The notes under the pieces are model-generated. The model had not been told where the DNA came from. It did no database searches and saw nothing but the letters and a program-made list of their open reading frames with translations. 64,000 bases of DNA from Casuarius casuarius (Eukaryota; Chordata; Aves; Casuariiformes; Casuariidae), in assembly GCA_003342895.1 (NCBI GenBank), contig PTFA01000369.1, positions 1-64,000 on the forward strand. Direction: 5' to 3'. Made by a program: the position numbers and the translations under genes. This document shows positions 50,528 through 63,100 of this stretch, piece after piece (position 1 is the stretch's first letter; each line of letters starts with the position of its first letter).

Positions 50528-52566
50528 GTAAATTTTTTTTTTTGCATGAAGTTGAAAAACTTGAGATTACTGATACATGGCAGATGCCATTCAACATTTT
50601 TTATGCTTCAAAGAGTTAGGTTTAGTGTTAAGGATAGGAAAAAGGGGTTCAATTTAAAATTTCCATTTATTTATGTGAACAAAATAAAGTTTCCAGCCAG
50701 ATTACTTGATAAATACCACTTGAATTTGCAAATTATTGATTATATGAAAATTATGTACTCTGCAAGCCTTTTACTTTGTTCATGGTGGAAAGGAAGAGTG
50801 TTTATGGTGAACAGTATTGGGGGATTGCTTTTTTCTTTTTTTAAGTGAATCATGGTGGTGTTTTAAATACTGTATTTGCCAAGTTTGTCTGTAACTCTAC
50901 CTGGATCACAGTCATAAATAATACCCTATGTGAGAAGAAGTTGCTATAATAACTGTGCTTGTGAGACTGATTAGTTCCAAAAGCTATGCCAGAGAATTAA
51001 ATAATAAATGATTGCTTGGTTATTCTTGAGGTTCGGCAATTTTGCCTGTCTAGTGACTTTTTTTATAGAGTATATTCTTCCTTCAGTATAAATTGGAACT
51101 GTTGCCATTGACTGCAGTAGAATTCAGGTGTGAGGATAATAAGGCTCGGTTCATATGAGATTATTTAATTGTTTTTGGTGGTGGCGGCTTTTTGGCATGT
51201 TTCTGTTCCTAAAGCCTTGTTGTACAGACATGTCTTGACTAGTTTTTGTATCTCTTCTAATGCTTGAAAAGTTTGCAGGGAAGTTACACTCCTGAAAGAA
51301 AGTTCTTTTGACTTTCCAGAATAATTCTGCTGATAGAATGTGTTGTATGTCATTCCCCCCCCACACACACATTTTAGTGGAGTTCTTGTTATTTTCTGTT
51401 CTCACAGTTTGTCAGTTTTTGACCGTGTAGACAAGGAGACAAGTGAAAATTCAAGCTGACTTTAAAATAATACAGCTAGCAGTATAGACTTTGGGTGTGT
51501 CCTGTTCTTATTTCGGGGAAAGAGGGATATCTTACACTTCCTGTGAAGTAATTTAATCCAAAAAGCCGTTTTTATAGTGATGCAAGAATGTTGCTGAGTG
51601 GCTAGAACTTTGACAGCTTAACTTTCCGTAACTTTTTCCACATCAAAATATTGCACTGCTGTAATGACAGCAGTGCTCGTACTTTTGCGGCAGCGCTATT
51701 AGTGTGGAGGAGATTGTTCGTAGACTTCTGAACTTCTGCTGAGGAGGGAAAAGAAAAAGTTCTGATGTATTTCAATGCAAATTCGTTAATTCTTAGAATA
51801 CCTTACGGTGCAATTCAGTGTTTTCCTTCTGTTACGTAAAATGGAGAAGCAAGGGCTTGCTTATAGTCATTCATCCAGAAGCTTGTAGGGTAATGTATTG
51901 AATACATGTCTAATATGTTGGACTGTACTGCCTTACTTGATCACCCTTTAGTGGCTAATAGCGACTAAGAAAGAAGCTACAGATTTAGCTAGTGCTGAAA
52001 ACAGAAGAATCTATATATTTGCTGGTTGTATCTGCCCATAATTAGATAATAATTTTGAAAAATAATCTTAGCTGTTCTTCATATAATAATGTTTCACATG
52101 TCTGAGTGGAAAAACTATGCACAGGGCTAGTAATAAGTAAATAGACTTTGTAGTTGTTGTGAGTTGAGGAATCAACACTTACACCATAGACCATGCTGCT
52201 GTTTGTAAAGTCTGGGAAAGACAGCTGGAAGTAACTGGATCTGGGGCTATTAGAATGCATTTCATAATTGAGAAAAGGCAGATAATGATCTGTGGTAGTG
52301 GCCTCTGCAATTGGAAGTCATATCCCTCCCTTCCCCCCCAGTGTGTATTCTCATGTGTTCTCCTAGCCCGTCTGGATATGTGGAGACCTCCCTTGCCTGT
52401 GTTTCTGGTCAGAGGAGCATCTATGTGTTTAGCAATGGGCAAAACTGCAGGGTATGAGCACTGATGCATTGACCCACTATATATCTAAAAGTATTTATTC
52501 AAAAGCCAAATGCATGCTTTTTTTAGAACTTTCATTTGTAAAACTAACGTTTGAATTTCTTTGCAG
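50528..52566 (+). other. RB1CC1: RB1CC1 intron 2
   Basis: A 2.0-kb AT-rich intron, donor GTAAAT, acceptor ATTTCTTTGCAG. No further exon or clear repeat was recognised inside. Confidence 0.75.
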
Positions 52567-52694
52567 GTTCTAAATGNTTTTAGTGGTGGAAGGTATAAAC
52601 TTCAGAAACCTAAAGAAATCATCATGAAGCTATATGTATTTCTGGTCAACACTGGAACTACCCTTACCTTCGACACAGAACTTGCTGTACAAAA
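52567..52694 (+). CDS. RB1CC1: RB1CC1 exon 3: leader end and codons 1-23 plus two bases (start codon 52624)
   Basis: The start ATG at 52624 has A at -3 and encodes MKLYVFLVNTGTTLTFDTEL, the conserved N-terminus of RB1CC1/FIP200, which begins a ubiquitin-like fold. The coding part is 71 bases and ends in phase 2 at donor AAAA|GTAAGG. The preceding 57 bases are leader, with no stop in the main frame until TAG 50516-50518 in exon 2. An ATG at 52574 opens a 17-codon frame ending at TGA 52625-52627, overlapping the main start. An N at 52577 falls in that leader and cannot create a stop in that frame (NTT). Confidence 0.95.
52574..52627 (+). CDS. Upstream ORF of 17 codons ending in an ATGA overlap with the RB1CC1 start
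   Basis: It starts at ATG 52574-52576 (weak context, T at -3) and ends at TGA 52625-52627, which shares two bases with the main ATG 52624-52626. The ambiguous base at 52577 leaves the frame open whichever base it is, provided the gap is one base. The arrangement could reduce initiation at RB1CC1 or permit termination-reinitiation. Translation is inferred, not shown. Confidence 0.35.
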   Translation: MXLVVEGINFRNLKKSS

Positions 52695-55600
52695 GTAAGG
52701 AAGTTAATTATGTAGTGTGTGTGTTTGTGTTTTTGTTGCTGTTTTTAAATAACCTTTTGTATCCTGAGTGCTGGATAGGTGATGCTCAGTTCTTTTTGAA
52801 TATGTCTGTGTGGTTTCCCTCTTCATTCCTTTTTTGTGTTGGTGAATTTTGGGGATTCTTGAATTAGCACTGTCAATGCCTTGCAGGTGATTGCTCTTCT
52901 TTAAGGTCTCATAAAAGAGTGTAAAGGTTAGGTAATCCTGCCTGTTACTTTCTGAGGCAGTGAAAGCAGAAGTACGTATTATTGGCTTATTATTCCTAGC
53001 TGAGTCTAGCGTTAAGCTTGGATGCTTTTTGGAAAAATTGTTAGAATGATTTCTGGTCTTCTGTGCTTTTTATTGGACTGCATTTTTAATCTAATATTCC
53101 TCTGTAAAAGGTTTATCTTATACTGTATTGAAAGAAACTGATTTCAGCATTGTCCTGATCAATTCCTGTTAAGGGCATGGTTTTCATGTCCTCTTTCTGA
53201 GTGCATGTGTGGTATGTTTGCTTTCTTTTATGAGGACTTGCAAGACTGAAAAACCTCCTTTGAAACAGTTGTGAAGATGTGTGATACGTATTTCGTATCT
53301 AGTGTCTGAGATGGGCACCTCATAAATGTTTACAGTGATGTTAGTGAACCACTGCCTGAGGCAGACTTTGACAGAAGTGTTGGCAGTAAGACTCAAGTAA
53401 AACTGAGTTGGAGATTACAAACAAAAGCAAAACCCTTGGGGTAAGATATTTGAGCAGTACATAGTGCTTACAGAAAAAAAACAAACAAGTTGTGGTTTAA
53501 TAGACTGTCAACAATGTCTTGGCATCAAAACTGTTTCTGTTAGCTTTATCTGATGCCATAAAGGAAAGGCACTTAGACTGTCCTTAGTTTTCTAGATGAT
53601 CCTAGACATGCTTCTCTATTGGCAAGACTTCTGAAATGGGAAGTGCCTCATTTCTTGCTAACAAGTCTTCTTTTCAGCATTGAAGTACTAAATTACATCA
53701 TCAGTAAGCCAGAAACCTTTCTCTTAGAAGTGTGCTGAGGGACACTTAAGATATTTTCAGGAAAGAAAAAGCATCTGCTGTTTAGTAGCATTGGTGAGGG
53801 TTTTTTACAGTCGATATTTTCCATGTGTTGAATGCTCTGTGATTTTAATGCAGGTACTGGAGGTGAATTACTTGCTTCTCTAGGCAGGAAGTTGGACTTC
53901 TACTTCATGAAAAACATCCACTCCTAGCGGCTTCCCTGGCTAGAATCAAGGGTGCTGGAACATTAAGAAAATAGAAGGGCACAATAATGCAAGTCTGCTC
54001 TGTCTTTTCCCTTACAAAACTTCAAGAGAAGTTGAGAAACAAGAGAAATGTTCCTCATGCTATCACTAGGCAAAAATACCAAGTACTTGGACATAAAACT
54101 GTGATCATCCTGGAGAAATCCATGGATCGTCAATTTTCTTTTTAAGCTGTTCATAAATATGGCTCATGCTGTTTGTAGAAGACATCATTTACAGTGCCAA
54201 CTATAAGGTTCTGTGATTTATTGTTTTTGTATGTGCTTCCACAATTACTTCTGAACTTGGGCATTTCAAGATAAGTAGAACAAGTGTGTGTCAGATAAGA
54301 CTGCTTCAATTCAATTCCCTTTCCCATGTCCTGAATGTAATGACTTTGTCCAGAGTATGTTGAAGACGTAGTCTGCATTTCTAAACTTGCAAGGAGCAGC
54401 CTGAGATAGAAGTGTTTGGAGTGAGGATTCTTCTCTCAGGGCTTGTGGTTGCTCTGTGAAAGAAATACCATTTTTCTTGGTTTTGGAAAAATTGAATTTC
54501 GTTGCTTTTCACTCCGCTTTTTCTGTCCTCTTCATAGCACGTGCAGTAATGTCTCCATTATAGCTATGTTTCTTCTTATATCTTGGGACAGGTGATGTGC
54601 TAGGTCAGAAAATGTAATACTGTGGAATAGCAAATTTTCCTTCATCAACAAGGTAAACTTCCTTTGACAGAACTGCAGACCTGATATGAATGCCATCAGG
54701 CTCTTGAATGCTCAGACTCCTGAATGCTCTTTGTAACTTGTCCTTCTGATTCTGTTAAGTACAAAACAATTGGCATCAGCTGCTCTATCCAGTTCTGCTG
54801 TTTATGCCTCTATCATACTTCCCTGAAAACAGGTGAAGCAGTGACCTCTCTCAAAACAATTCACTGGTAGATATACCCCCCCCCCNTTTTTTTTTTTAAA
54901 TAAGTTATTTTCATAGCACGAATTCTGCAAATTGCTGTTTGTACTCACAGTGTTTACTTACCCTGAAGAAAATAAGTGTGCTCTGTAATGGCTTAGATTG
55001 GAAGCTAAAGAACTGGCATATAGGTTTTGTCTTATTTACAGGGTGGATAAAACTTGATTCTGTCATTCATTTGTTGTAAGCTCCAAACTAGTTCACATCA
55101 TTTGACATGTAAAATATGAACTTTCGCACTCCCAACTGTCTGAAGCATGAGCAGTGTTAGATGCATAATGAAGTCCAACAGCTTTGCTATTTGCATTTTT
55201 TTTTTCACTGCACGTTGAAAGTATCTGGCAACCATAGTAATCCTTTTAGACAGGTCTTGGTGTTCCATATTATATTCTTTTCCTGTGTTCTCACCTAGGA
55301 CTCTGATCTAGTAGAGTAAACCGTGTATAGCATCATCATAGCCCATACACTTCATAGGGCTGTGGTCAGCCCAGGGCTAGCAGGAAACAATCTAATCTGC
55401 TGGCTGAATCTTCTATCAGTGGTCAATGAGTTGCAAATAGTTGATGTTGATGTGCATGCAGATACCGGGGCTACATAATGCTGCCTTCAAGGCTGGCTCT
55501 TCTGCAAAGCCCACTGACACTCAACATATTATTGAACATGAAATAAAGCCTTTTATCTTAGCCATTTCAGAACATCTGCAGATGTGCCTTATCCTCATGC

Positions 55601-56598
55601 ACTTTTTAGTAATTTGAGACATTCTATCTCTAAATCATGGTGGGATACAACATCTGAACTTCCAGTCAGTGCATGTCACAGCCTGTGTGAGCTGATTTCT
55701 CCCTCAGTCCGGCAGTTCTTGAGAAAGAAGCCTTCCAACTCATGGATAAACTGTCCAAAATGCAAAACTCTTCAGTTGAACTGTGCAACGAATTATTCTG
55801 TATGTCTGGAGAGACTTGATGTTTCTAGCAGGATTAACTTTTTCTTAGGCTCTTTGCCTATCTCTTAGTAAATTGACAGGCCAAGCTGTCTTCTCAAAGC
55901 ACATGGGGATGGTAGGTGAATGTTTAGCACAGCTAGTGAGTACAAGCTTGCGCTCGAGGTGCTTGTAGTGAATTCATGCTGTCATATTGAATCATAGTTA
56001 TTTTAGATAATTGATCTTTATTTTCTAAGTAACATTTCTATGTTAGTGCTTAATGTTTGTATGCATTTGTTGCATGCATGCAGATTGTCTAATTTTCTGT
56101 CACTGCACGTTACATTGCACTTTATATGCAGTAAATCAGAGTTGATTAGGTGAAATTGTGTTTGCATTATGTGTAAAGAAGTGTTAAATACTCTTGCTCT
56201 TGTTTTCTGCAGTTTCAGTAAGTCAGTTGTGTGTTCCTAAAGTAAATATTCAAAGAGCATAATACGGCTTTTACAGTTATCCTAGATGTTTGTGATTTAA
56301 TCCAGAATTTCAGCCCTCTATCAGATCTTGGAAGAAGACTGCTGATGTTATACCAGTTCTGTAGAGGAACTCCTCCTTTTGCTTATGGGCTGGGTATCTA
56401 AAATGCAACAGATTGTAGCACTTTAAAGTTTGTCATTATGTGGAATAAAAATGCAATAGATGAAGGAAATGAAGTCCTGCTTTGATACAGACAAGACACG
56501 TGTCTATATAACAGGAATGTGTAAAATTAGAGAAACTAAGACATCCGTACTGTTTTCTTCTTCCCTTCCACCTTCCCCCACCCCATTCTTTTCTCCAG
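52695..56598 (+). other. RB1CC1: RB1CC1 intron 3
   Basis: A 3.9-kb AT-rich intron, donor GTAAGG, acceptor CTTTTCTCCAG. A C-run joined to a T-run with one ambiguous base (54875-54897) marks a difficult-to-sequence spot. No gene or clear repeat was recognised inside. Confidence 0.9.
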
Positions 56599-56725
56599 TG
56601 TGGCTGACCTGAAACATGCAATTCAAACAAAGTATAAGATTGCTATTCAGCACCAGGTACTGGTTGTCAATGGAGGAGAGTGTATGGCACCAGACAGAAG
56701 AGTCTGTAGTTACAGTGCTGGAACA
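56599..56725 (+). CDS. RB1CC1: RB1CC1 exon 4: codons 24-66
   Basis: 127 bases, entering in phase 2 and leaving in phase 0. The peptide (for example VADLKHAIQTKYKIAIQHQV and VLVVNGGECMA) is nearly identical to the human protein as I remember it and continues the ubiquitin-like fold. Codon 24 is split across the intron and reads Asn (AA|T), where human has Thr. Residue 55 is Pro, where human has Ala. The boundaries are CTCCAG|TG and GGAACA|GTAAGT. Confidence 0.96.
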
Positions 56726-56992
56726 GTAAGTGCATACTGCATTCTTCTATAAATCACAGTTTAGAAGAAGAAAAAATTGTTACTAATGGATTTTTTTTAA
56801 AATATTTTTCTGTAGTGTATTGTGTTTGCTGGGCTTTTTTCTGTTTTGTGAAACTGATTTTTAAGCATTCAGCTTATGCATGTAGATTTCAACATGTTCT
56901 TAAGACACATTATGCACATGGTGGAATAATTGATGATTGAAAAGTGTATTGCATTTACTCAATGTTTGACTTTGTTTTATTTTTGAGCATAG
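56726..56992 (+). other. RB1CC1: RB1CC1 intron 4 (short)
   Basis: 267 bases, donor GTAAGT, acceptor GAGCATAG preceded by a T-rich tract. Nothing else was seen in it. Confidence 0.95.
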
Positions 56993-57163
56993 GACACCAA
57001 TCCAATTTTTTTATTCAACAAAGAAATGATCTTGTGTGAACGTCCACCAGCTATCCCCAAAACCACATTTTCTGCAGAGAATGAGATGGAATTAAAAGTA
57101 GAAGAATCTCTGATGATGCCTGCAGTTTTTCATACAGTAGCATCACGGACACAGCTTGCTGTG
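56993..57163 (+). CDS. RB1CC1: RB1CC1 exon 5: codons 67-123
   Basis: 171 bases, phase 0 at both ends. The peptide starts DTNPIFLFNKEMILCERPPA and ends FHTVASRTQLAV, a clear RB1CC1 match in the N-terminal region that dimerises and docks ATG13. The donor is GTG|GTAAGT. Compared with the human protein as I recall it, the differences are conservative (for example Glu for Asp after ILC). The reading frame is intact, with no stops, so this is the active gene and not a processed copy; the introns confirm it. Confidence 0.97.
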
Positions 57164-60100
57164 GTAAGTAAATTCTTACTGTGCTTGCACACCAAAGAAA
57201 AATAACCTTTTTCTATGTCAGAGGGGTTGCTTGATACAAATTTTGAAATAGTTTGATCAAAAGACAGGAAAAATGCTGTATTAGTGATATATTCTTGAGA
57301 CTGTCATTTCAAGGTTGGTATTGAAAAGTGCTTGCCTCTTCAGTATCAATATTTCTTTCAAAAGTAAATTGTATTACAGATTTGTGGAAGCATATATTTA
57401 TGGCACTTGCGAAATAAAAACTGGTTCTTTTGGACTCTTGCCTTAATGCTCTGTCTTATTTTCAGAGTCTTTAGTCTGCCTCAACCCGAAAACAGGAAAT
57501 ATTGTTACTTTGTTAATGTTTTTAAACCAAGCAGAAAATTGGCAGGATAGTTTTTAAAAGTACCTATCCCAGCTTCCATTTTGTTTTACACATCTGAACA
57601 ACTGTTGAAGAATTAATAAAAGTAAGCTCCCACTTCTCAGAATTTCGTCTTTTTTTTTTATCGAGTGCTGGTTTCTATTTGCATAGAAAACAAACTTTTC
57701 AAAATTTCAATTTGGTTATCTCTGCATTACTTTGATAGGGGAAACTATATGCCCAACAATAAGGCCAATAATGTATCAAGTGTGCAATATGAATGGCTGC
57801 ATGTTTAAGACCGTGGAATAATGTGTTCAATAGCTGAACTGGTTGCTTTCCTTCATATTGGGAAATACTGCTTCATTTTCCTTTTCAGATGTTACATTAT
57901 AAGTGCATTAAGTGTTCTTACTGTCTCTAAACATTATTTGAACTTTTGTGGGCTGGGTGTGGGGGAAGAAAGGTATGTGTAGCACTTGGCACAAGATGAG
58001 TAGTGGTATATGGTTTTAATATGTTGTCTTGGCAGTAAAGTTTCTCAGTTTCGGTGACAATTTTAAAGCAGTCCAAAAGAACATTTTGCATTTGAAATGA
58101 CTATTTTCTAATTATTGTATGGCTGAAAAGTGCTGAGTCAGTTTATTTACATAGTATCTTTTTCTTCATGGCCTCCTTACCTGTCATCAGGGGGAGAAAT
58201 AAGCTGATTGTTGATTTTTCCTTCCTCTCCCCCACCTGTTGACAGTTATTGCTGACTTAGTAAGCAAGGCCTTGAGTTATTAATGATCTGTGAATCATAT
58301 GGCTGTCCTACTGGGAAGAATGGATATTGATGTGTATTCAGCTAGGAGTGGGAGACTTTCATTTGTACTCGTTATTAAAGGAAATGAGAGAATTCTGGTT
58401 TCAGCCACCAAGACTGCAAGTACTTTAAAACCATTGTTTGTGAGATGTTAAGAGGACATTATAAAAGTCAGCAAGACTGACTTCTGTTAAATATTTAACA
58501 TTTTGATTTAGTGGAAAAGAATTGTTAGTATTACCCTCTCTTTCCCCTTTGATTCTGAAGGATATATTAACGTGTAGAGCAAGCCTTAATCTATTGCAGT
58601 CTTTCTGTTTTAATTACTTAGATCTTGATTGGCTTGTTTTGGTGGCAAGTTTCCTTCTGTTTAGGGAAGTCTATATTTCCAAAATAATCTTAAAGTTTCT
58701 GTGGCCACCTGGAGTTATAATGTTAACCTAGGGAGATTGATCATGACTCACTAGCTGATTTTCAAGAAGAAAGTCTTTCATACTCAATGGCATCTGTTTA
58801 TATTATTGGGAGAAGAAGATTAGAATTTAAAGGTCTTTAAACAGGGATTTAAGAAGAATGGAGGTTTTATTTTTAGTCTGCAGGCTGATGTTGAAAAAGA
58901 TTGTCCCTTGTGCCCCACTACTTGCCCCTTCCAGTTCTTCCTAGCTTGTAAAAGGGGTAATGGTAGTTTTTGTGAAACACTTATTTAGGGGCTAATTTGA
59001 GTGGTATTCTTAAATCTGGTATACCTTCTTACCCACGGTTCATTTTATCAGAGACTTTAAATCTTTGAAAATCATAGGCTCTGTATTATGCTGTGGAAAT
59101 GTACTGGGTACTTCTTTGGGAGGTTGAGGAGATGATACTGAAAACATCATTTATGATGAAAGATTAGTAAATAGGCTATTGNGATTTTAGATGTATCAGG
59201 GAGTGAAAACTGTATAAAGGAGAATTAGTGTAGCATTAAAGCAGTTTTTCACAATGTTGTCTTGAAGCATATTAGTGGTAATTCTGGAAAAAACTGAGGG
59301 AAGACTGAGAATGTGGTTAGAACATTAATCTTCCTCAGGGTTCACCATAAGTGTTTGGGCTGGGGGGAAGAGGGAACATGGGATATTAATCCTTCTCAGT
59401 ATTGATTAAGGTCTGGGGAGAGGTAGGGAGGCTCTGAACCTTTGTACTAGTGAGAATGATGCATTCAAAGCCATGCTGAGCATACTGCACAGGAGACTTC
59501 ATACAAAGTGTGTGTGAAGAATCTGCATCACAAAGGTCCCAGGTTTGTCCTCCTTGAATGAATAAAAAGTTGCTAACTTGTAAGCAAAATTAGAAAAGTA
59601 AAATTGCAGTACTTGAGAGGAGTATTTTTGCTGGCTCTAATTATTTAGAGGACAGCATGACTGTTAGTATATGATGAAAATTCTTTGTATCAGGAGAACG
59701 GAGGTTACAATCTAAAGTGTTACTCATAGTCTAAAAGCTTACCTATTCTTGCCAACAATAAGTAACACTGGCATATAACTATGTTTAAAAAAAATCGAGT
59801 AGTATTTATTACCTACTGATTTCTATTTAATTTGATCTCTGCTCTGTCTGGAGGATATAGTATAATTTTATAATCAGACTTAATAGGAGATAGTAAGCAG
59901 TAGAGGGATGAGGGATATGACAATGTATACATTAAAGTGGGATAGGTGTGTAACTTGTACCTTAAATTTTGAGATAAATTTTGCAAAATGGAGTTATTTT
60001 GTGATAGTTCAGCATTCACATCTATTGCAGATTTATGGTATAACTTGCTTTGGAGATGTTGCTAACTTGTGATGCATCCATTCAGACTTCTTGGTTAGCT

Positions 60101-63100
60101 CTTGTAGCTCATGCTCTTCATATACTTTACAAATACCAATACTTGGTTTCTTTTCATGTGGAAGATCATAAATATTTTGGGGTGTAATGACTTCAATATT
60201 TGAGATCTTTTAACTCATTCTAAACCGGCCTGGAAACTTTTGAATTTAATCAGTCTTTCAGTATCTGCGACTTCTACTATATGTATCTGTGACTTGGCAA
60301 GTATGCTGTAGAACTATGTGAAAGGTGCACTCCCCACGCACCTTTTCTTTCACCTGATTTTGAGCTTTTCTGTTTGTACCATGGAGAAAGGTGAACAGGC
60401 ATTTCTGATTCACTTTTCCTGATCCATACTTTGTATACACTAGTATATGATCTCTTATCATTTTTTCCACAGTGAAAAGTAGTTCTACACTCTGCTTTAA
60501 CAAATATTTTTCTTGGTCCATGTCTTTATTTCCTCTCCATCTATTTTTCCTGTCTAAAAGCTGATTTTTATCTCACTTCTGTTAGATGGGGCAGCCATAG
60601 CTGATCAGGATTGGTTTAGAATCTGCTTTTGCTACCTGCAACCTGTTCTATTTGTCGTTTTCTGATGGGTTGTCACTTTCTGTTCAGGTTGAACAAAAGT
60701 CATCTTTTAGTTCGCAGTGGTTCCCCTGTATTTTTCCGGTCTTATTGATAGCTTAAATTTGGGGGTTTGGGTAAATAGTCTTATTCTGCATGTTAACTTT
60801 AACAACATAGTAACATTAGTTTAGATGTTAAAGAAAGTCCTTAGAAAACTTGAATAAATTTTGCTAAGTCATCACTTGTTTCCTCTTTCAGATTTTTTAA
60901 TGCAAGATGCATTAATAGAAAAAGTGCAGAACTGTAGCATTTTCCATAGCATAAATGGAATGTTATTTTTCTTGATTTGGATCTTCTCTTCAGATATTGC
61001 TCTTCCCTACATAAGTGAGTCATTGTCACCTAAATAGCTCAACTGCTTTTCTGACTTGAATCAACTTGGTTCATTTTATTATTTGTAAACATATTTTTTT
61101 CCTGAGCTAGAAGCCTGAAGTATGATCATACTGGAATATTTGTGTTCTTGTAACTTTGTGTGGGTATAGGAATATGTAAAAGTAGTCAGTTTTTTTGACT
61201 GAAACTGATTTCACTAACTTAATATATCACCTTTTTTAGATTTAATATCTCCTAACCAAAAATCATTCCTGTGTCAAATTTATTACCATCTATTTGGTTT
61301 TTCCACTGTTCCGTCATTATTATATCAAGATATCTCAGATTTATCTTTCTGTTTTCATGAATTTAAGCTATATTCAGATTTTCTCAGTTCTTGTTTTTGG
61401 CCCGAGTCATTCATTACATAGAGTTCATAAAGACTTAGCTTTAAAGAAACTATTATCTGGGATCTTAATTTGTTCCTTTACCAATTAAACTGAAATTCTT
61501 GCCCTAGCTTTTGTTCAATGTAGCAGTGCTTCTATTTTATAGACTTTTCTGTAAGAACCCTTTGTTCAGTGCTTGTTGCATCTGCTGTCTTTTAAATCCT
61601 AGTTAAAGCAGCCTTTTAAGCCTATTTTCATTTTCTATCCCAATATCCTGTTTTCCCTTTGACTAAAAATTTAGCTGTGAGATGCCTGTGCCTAAAGTGT
61701 TACAGCTTGCCTTTTTATAAGTAGCCTAGTTTCCCTCTTCTCTTCCAGTTCAGCAATTTTGGCCTTGAGCTGCAGTATGTGGACAATGAGGTACACAGAG
61801 TGTTTGCACAAATTCATATACACACCAGCTTATGAGAAGACAAGCTGTTCTCCACACAACCTATTGTGCAGTAAACTACATTGTGTTAATCTTGTCTAAT
61901 CTTTTGGTTTTTAGCACTGATGCTAAAATGGAATTCATTTCTGTTAATTTAGGATTTTTTAATTTCATTTTTTATTGATTTAACTGAAGTTCCTTTTGTT
62001 ACTTGTCCCAGAAGAAGGATGTTGGAAGCTTGCACTTTTTATTAGTGGGTGCACTTAACATTTCTTGTCATACTTGGTTGCTGTCATCATCAAACTGTCA
62101 ATTCCAGTCAGTTTACTTTTCTGAAGATGAATAACTGTGTGATTTTGCTTGGTCAGCTAAAACCATGACTGTAGTCATAATATGTAGATCACTCTTGGTT
62201 TAGTTCCAAATGCTTAATAATACTTAGCCAAAAAGCAAATCCTGCCACCTAAAAGCAGCTGTTTATCTGCAGTTTTAACAGATAGTTTCACTTTGACCGG
62301 AAGGCTGCTCTGAGGCTACTCTGGAAAAGAGTTTCTTAGCATAATTTTTTAGCATCGTAACAATTGTGTGGCTGGCTAAATTGCTAGTTTTTGTTCTCTT
62401 TGGCTAAATTATTAGTCTAATAGACACGTCTCTAGCTCATCCATAAAAATCCTGACTTTTCTCTAACTTTTTGGTAATTGGAATTGGATCAGTGACCTAT
62501 CCCATACTCTGTTACTGCAGTATGAGCTGGGTGGGGTTAGGGTGGAATAGCTTTTAGCAATTGATTCACTTTGGCCTTTGTAGCCAGAACTATTGTTAGA
62601 AAATTCACTGCAGGAAAATGACTCGGGTGGCTTTATTTTGTACCCTGTTTTGATTCACTGACTGTAGTGTTTTGTGTTAGCATCTCAGTGCTCTTTTCCA
62701 GGGGTAAATTCTGTCCCTTATCTTATCCTGCTTTTGGTAGCAAGCTAATAAAGACAGGACTAAAGCTGATGAAAGCAGGACTGAAGTGAAAAAGTCATTA
62801 AGCTATGAATAATTTGGGTCTGTATTATGCTAATGAAACAAACTGTTTGTGATAAGTCCTGAACTATGTGGACAAATGTCCGAAGAACAGAGTCGCCAAA
62901 ATTGGCCAAAATTTTAAAGCCTAAAGGGAAAGAATGGAATAATTAACTGTCTAATGGAGAGAAGAGCAATTGCCATGAAATCTCTTAAGTATTCATCCCA
63001 GTGAAGTTAGGTGTTCCGACTACAGGTCTTTAACAACTTCTCTAGATTTCAGTTTTTATGTAGTAACAATAATGCTGTATTTTGAGGTATATGAATTGGG

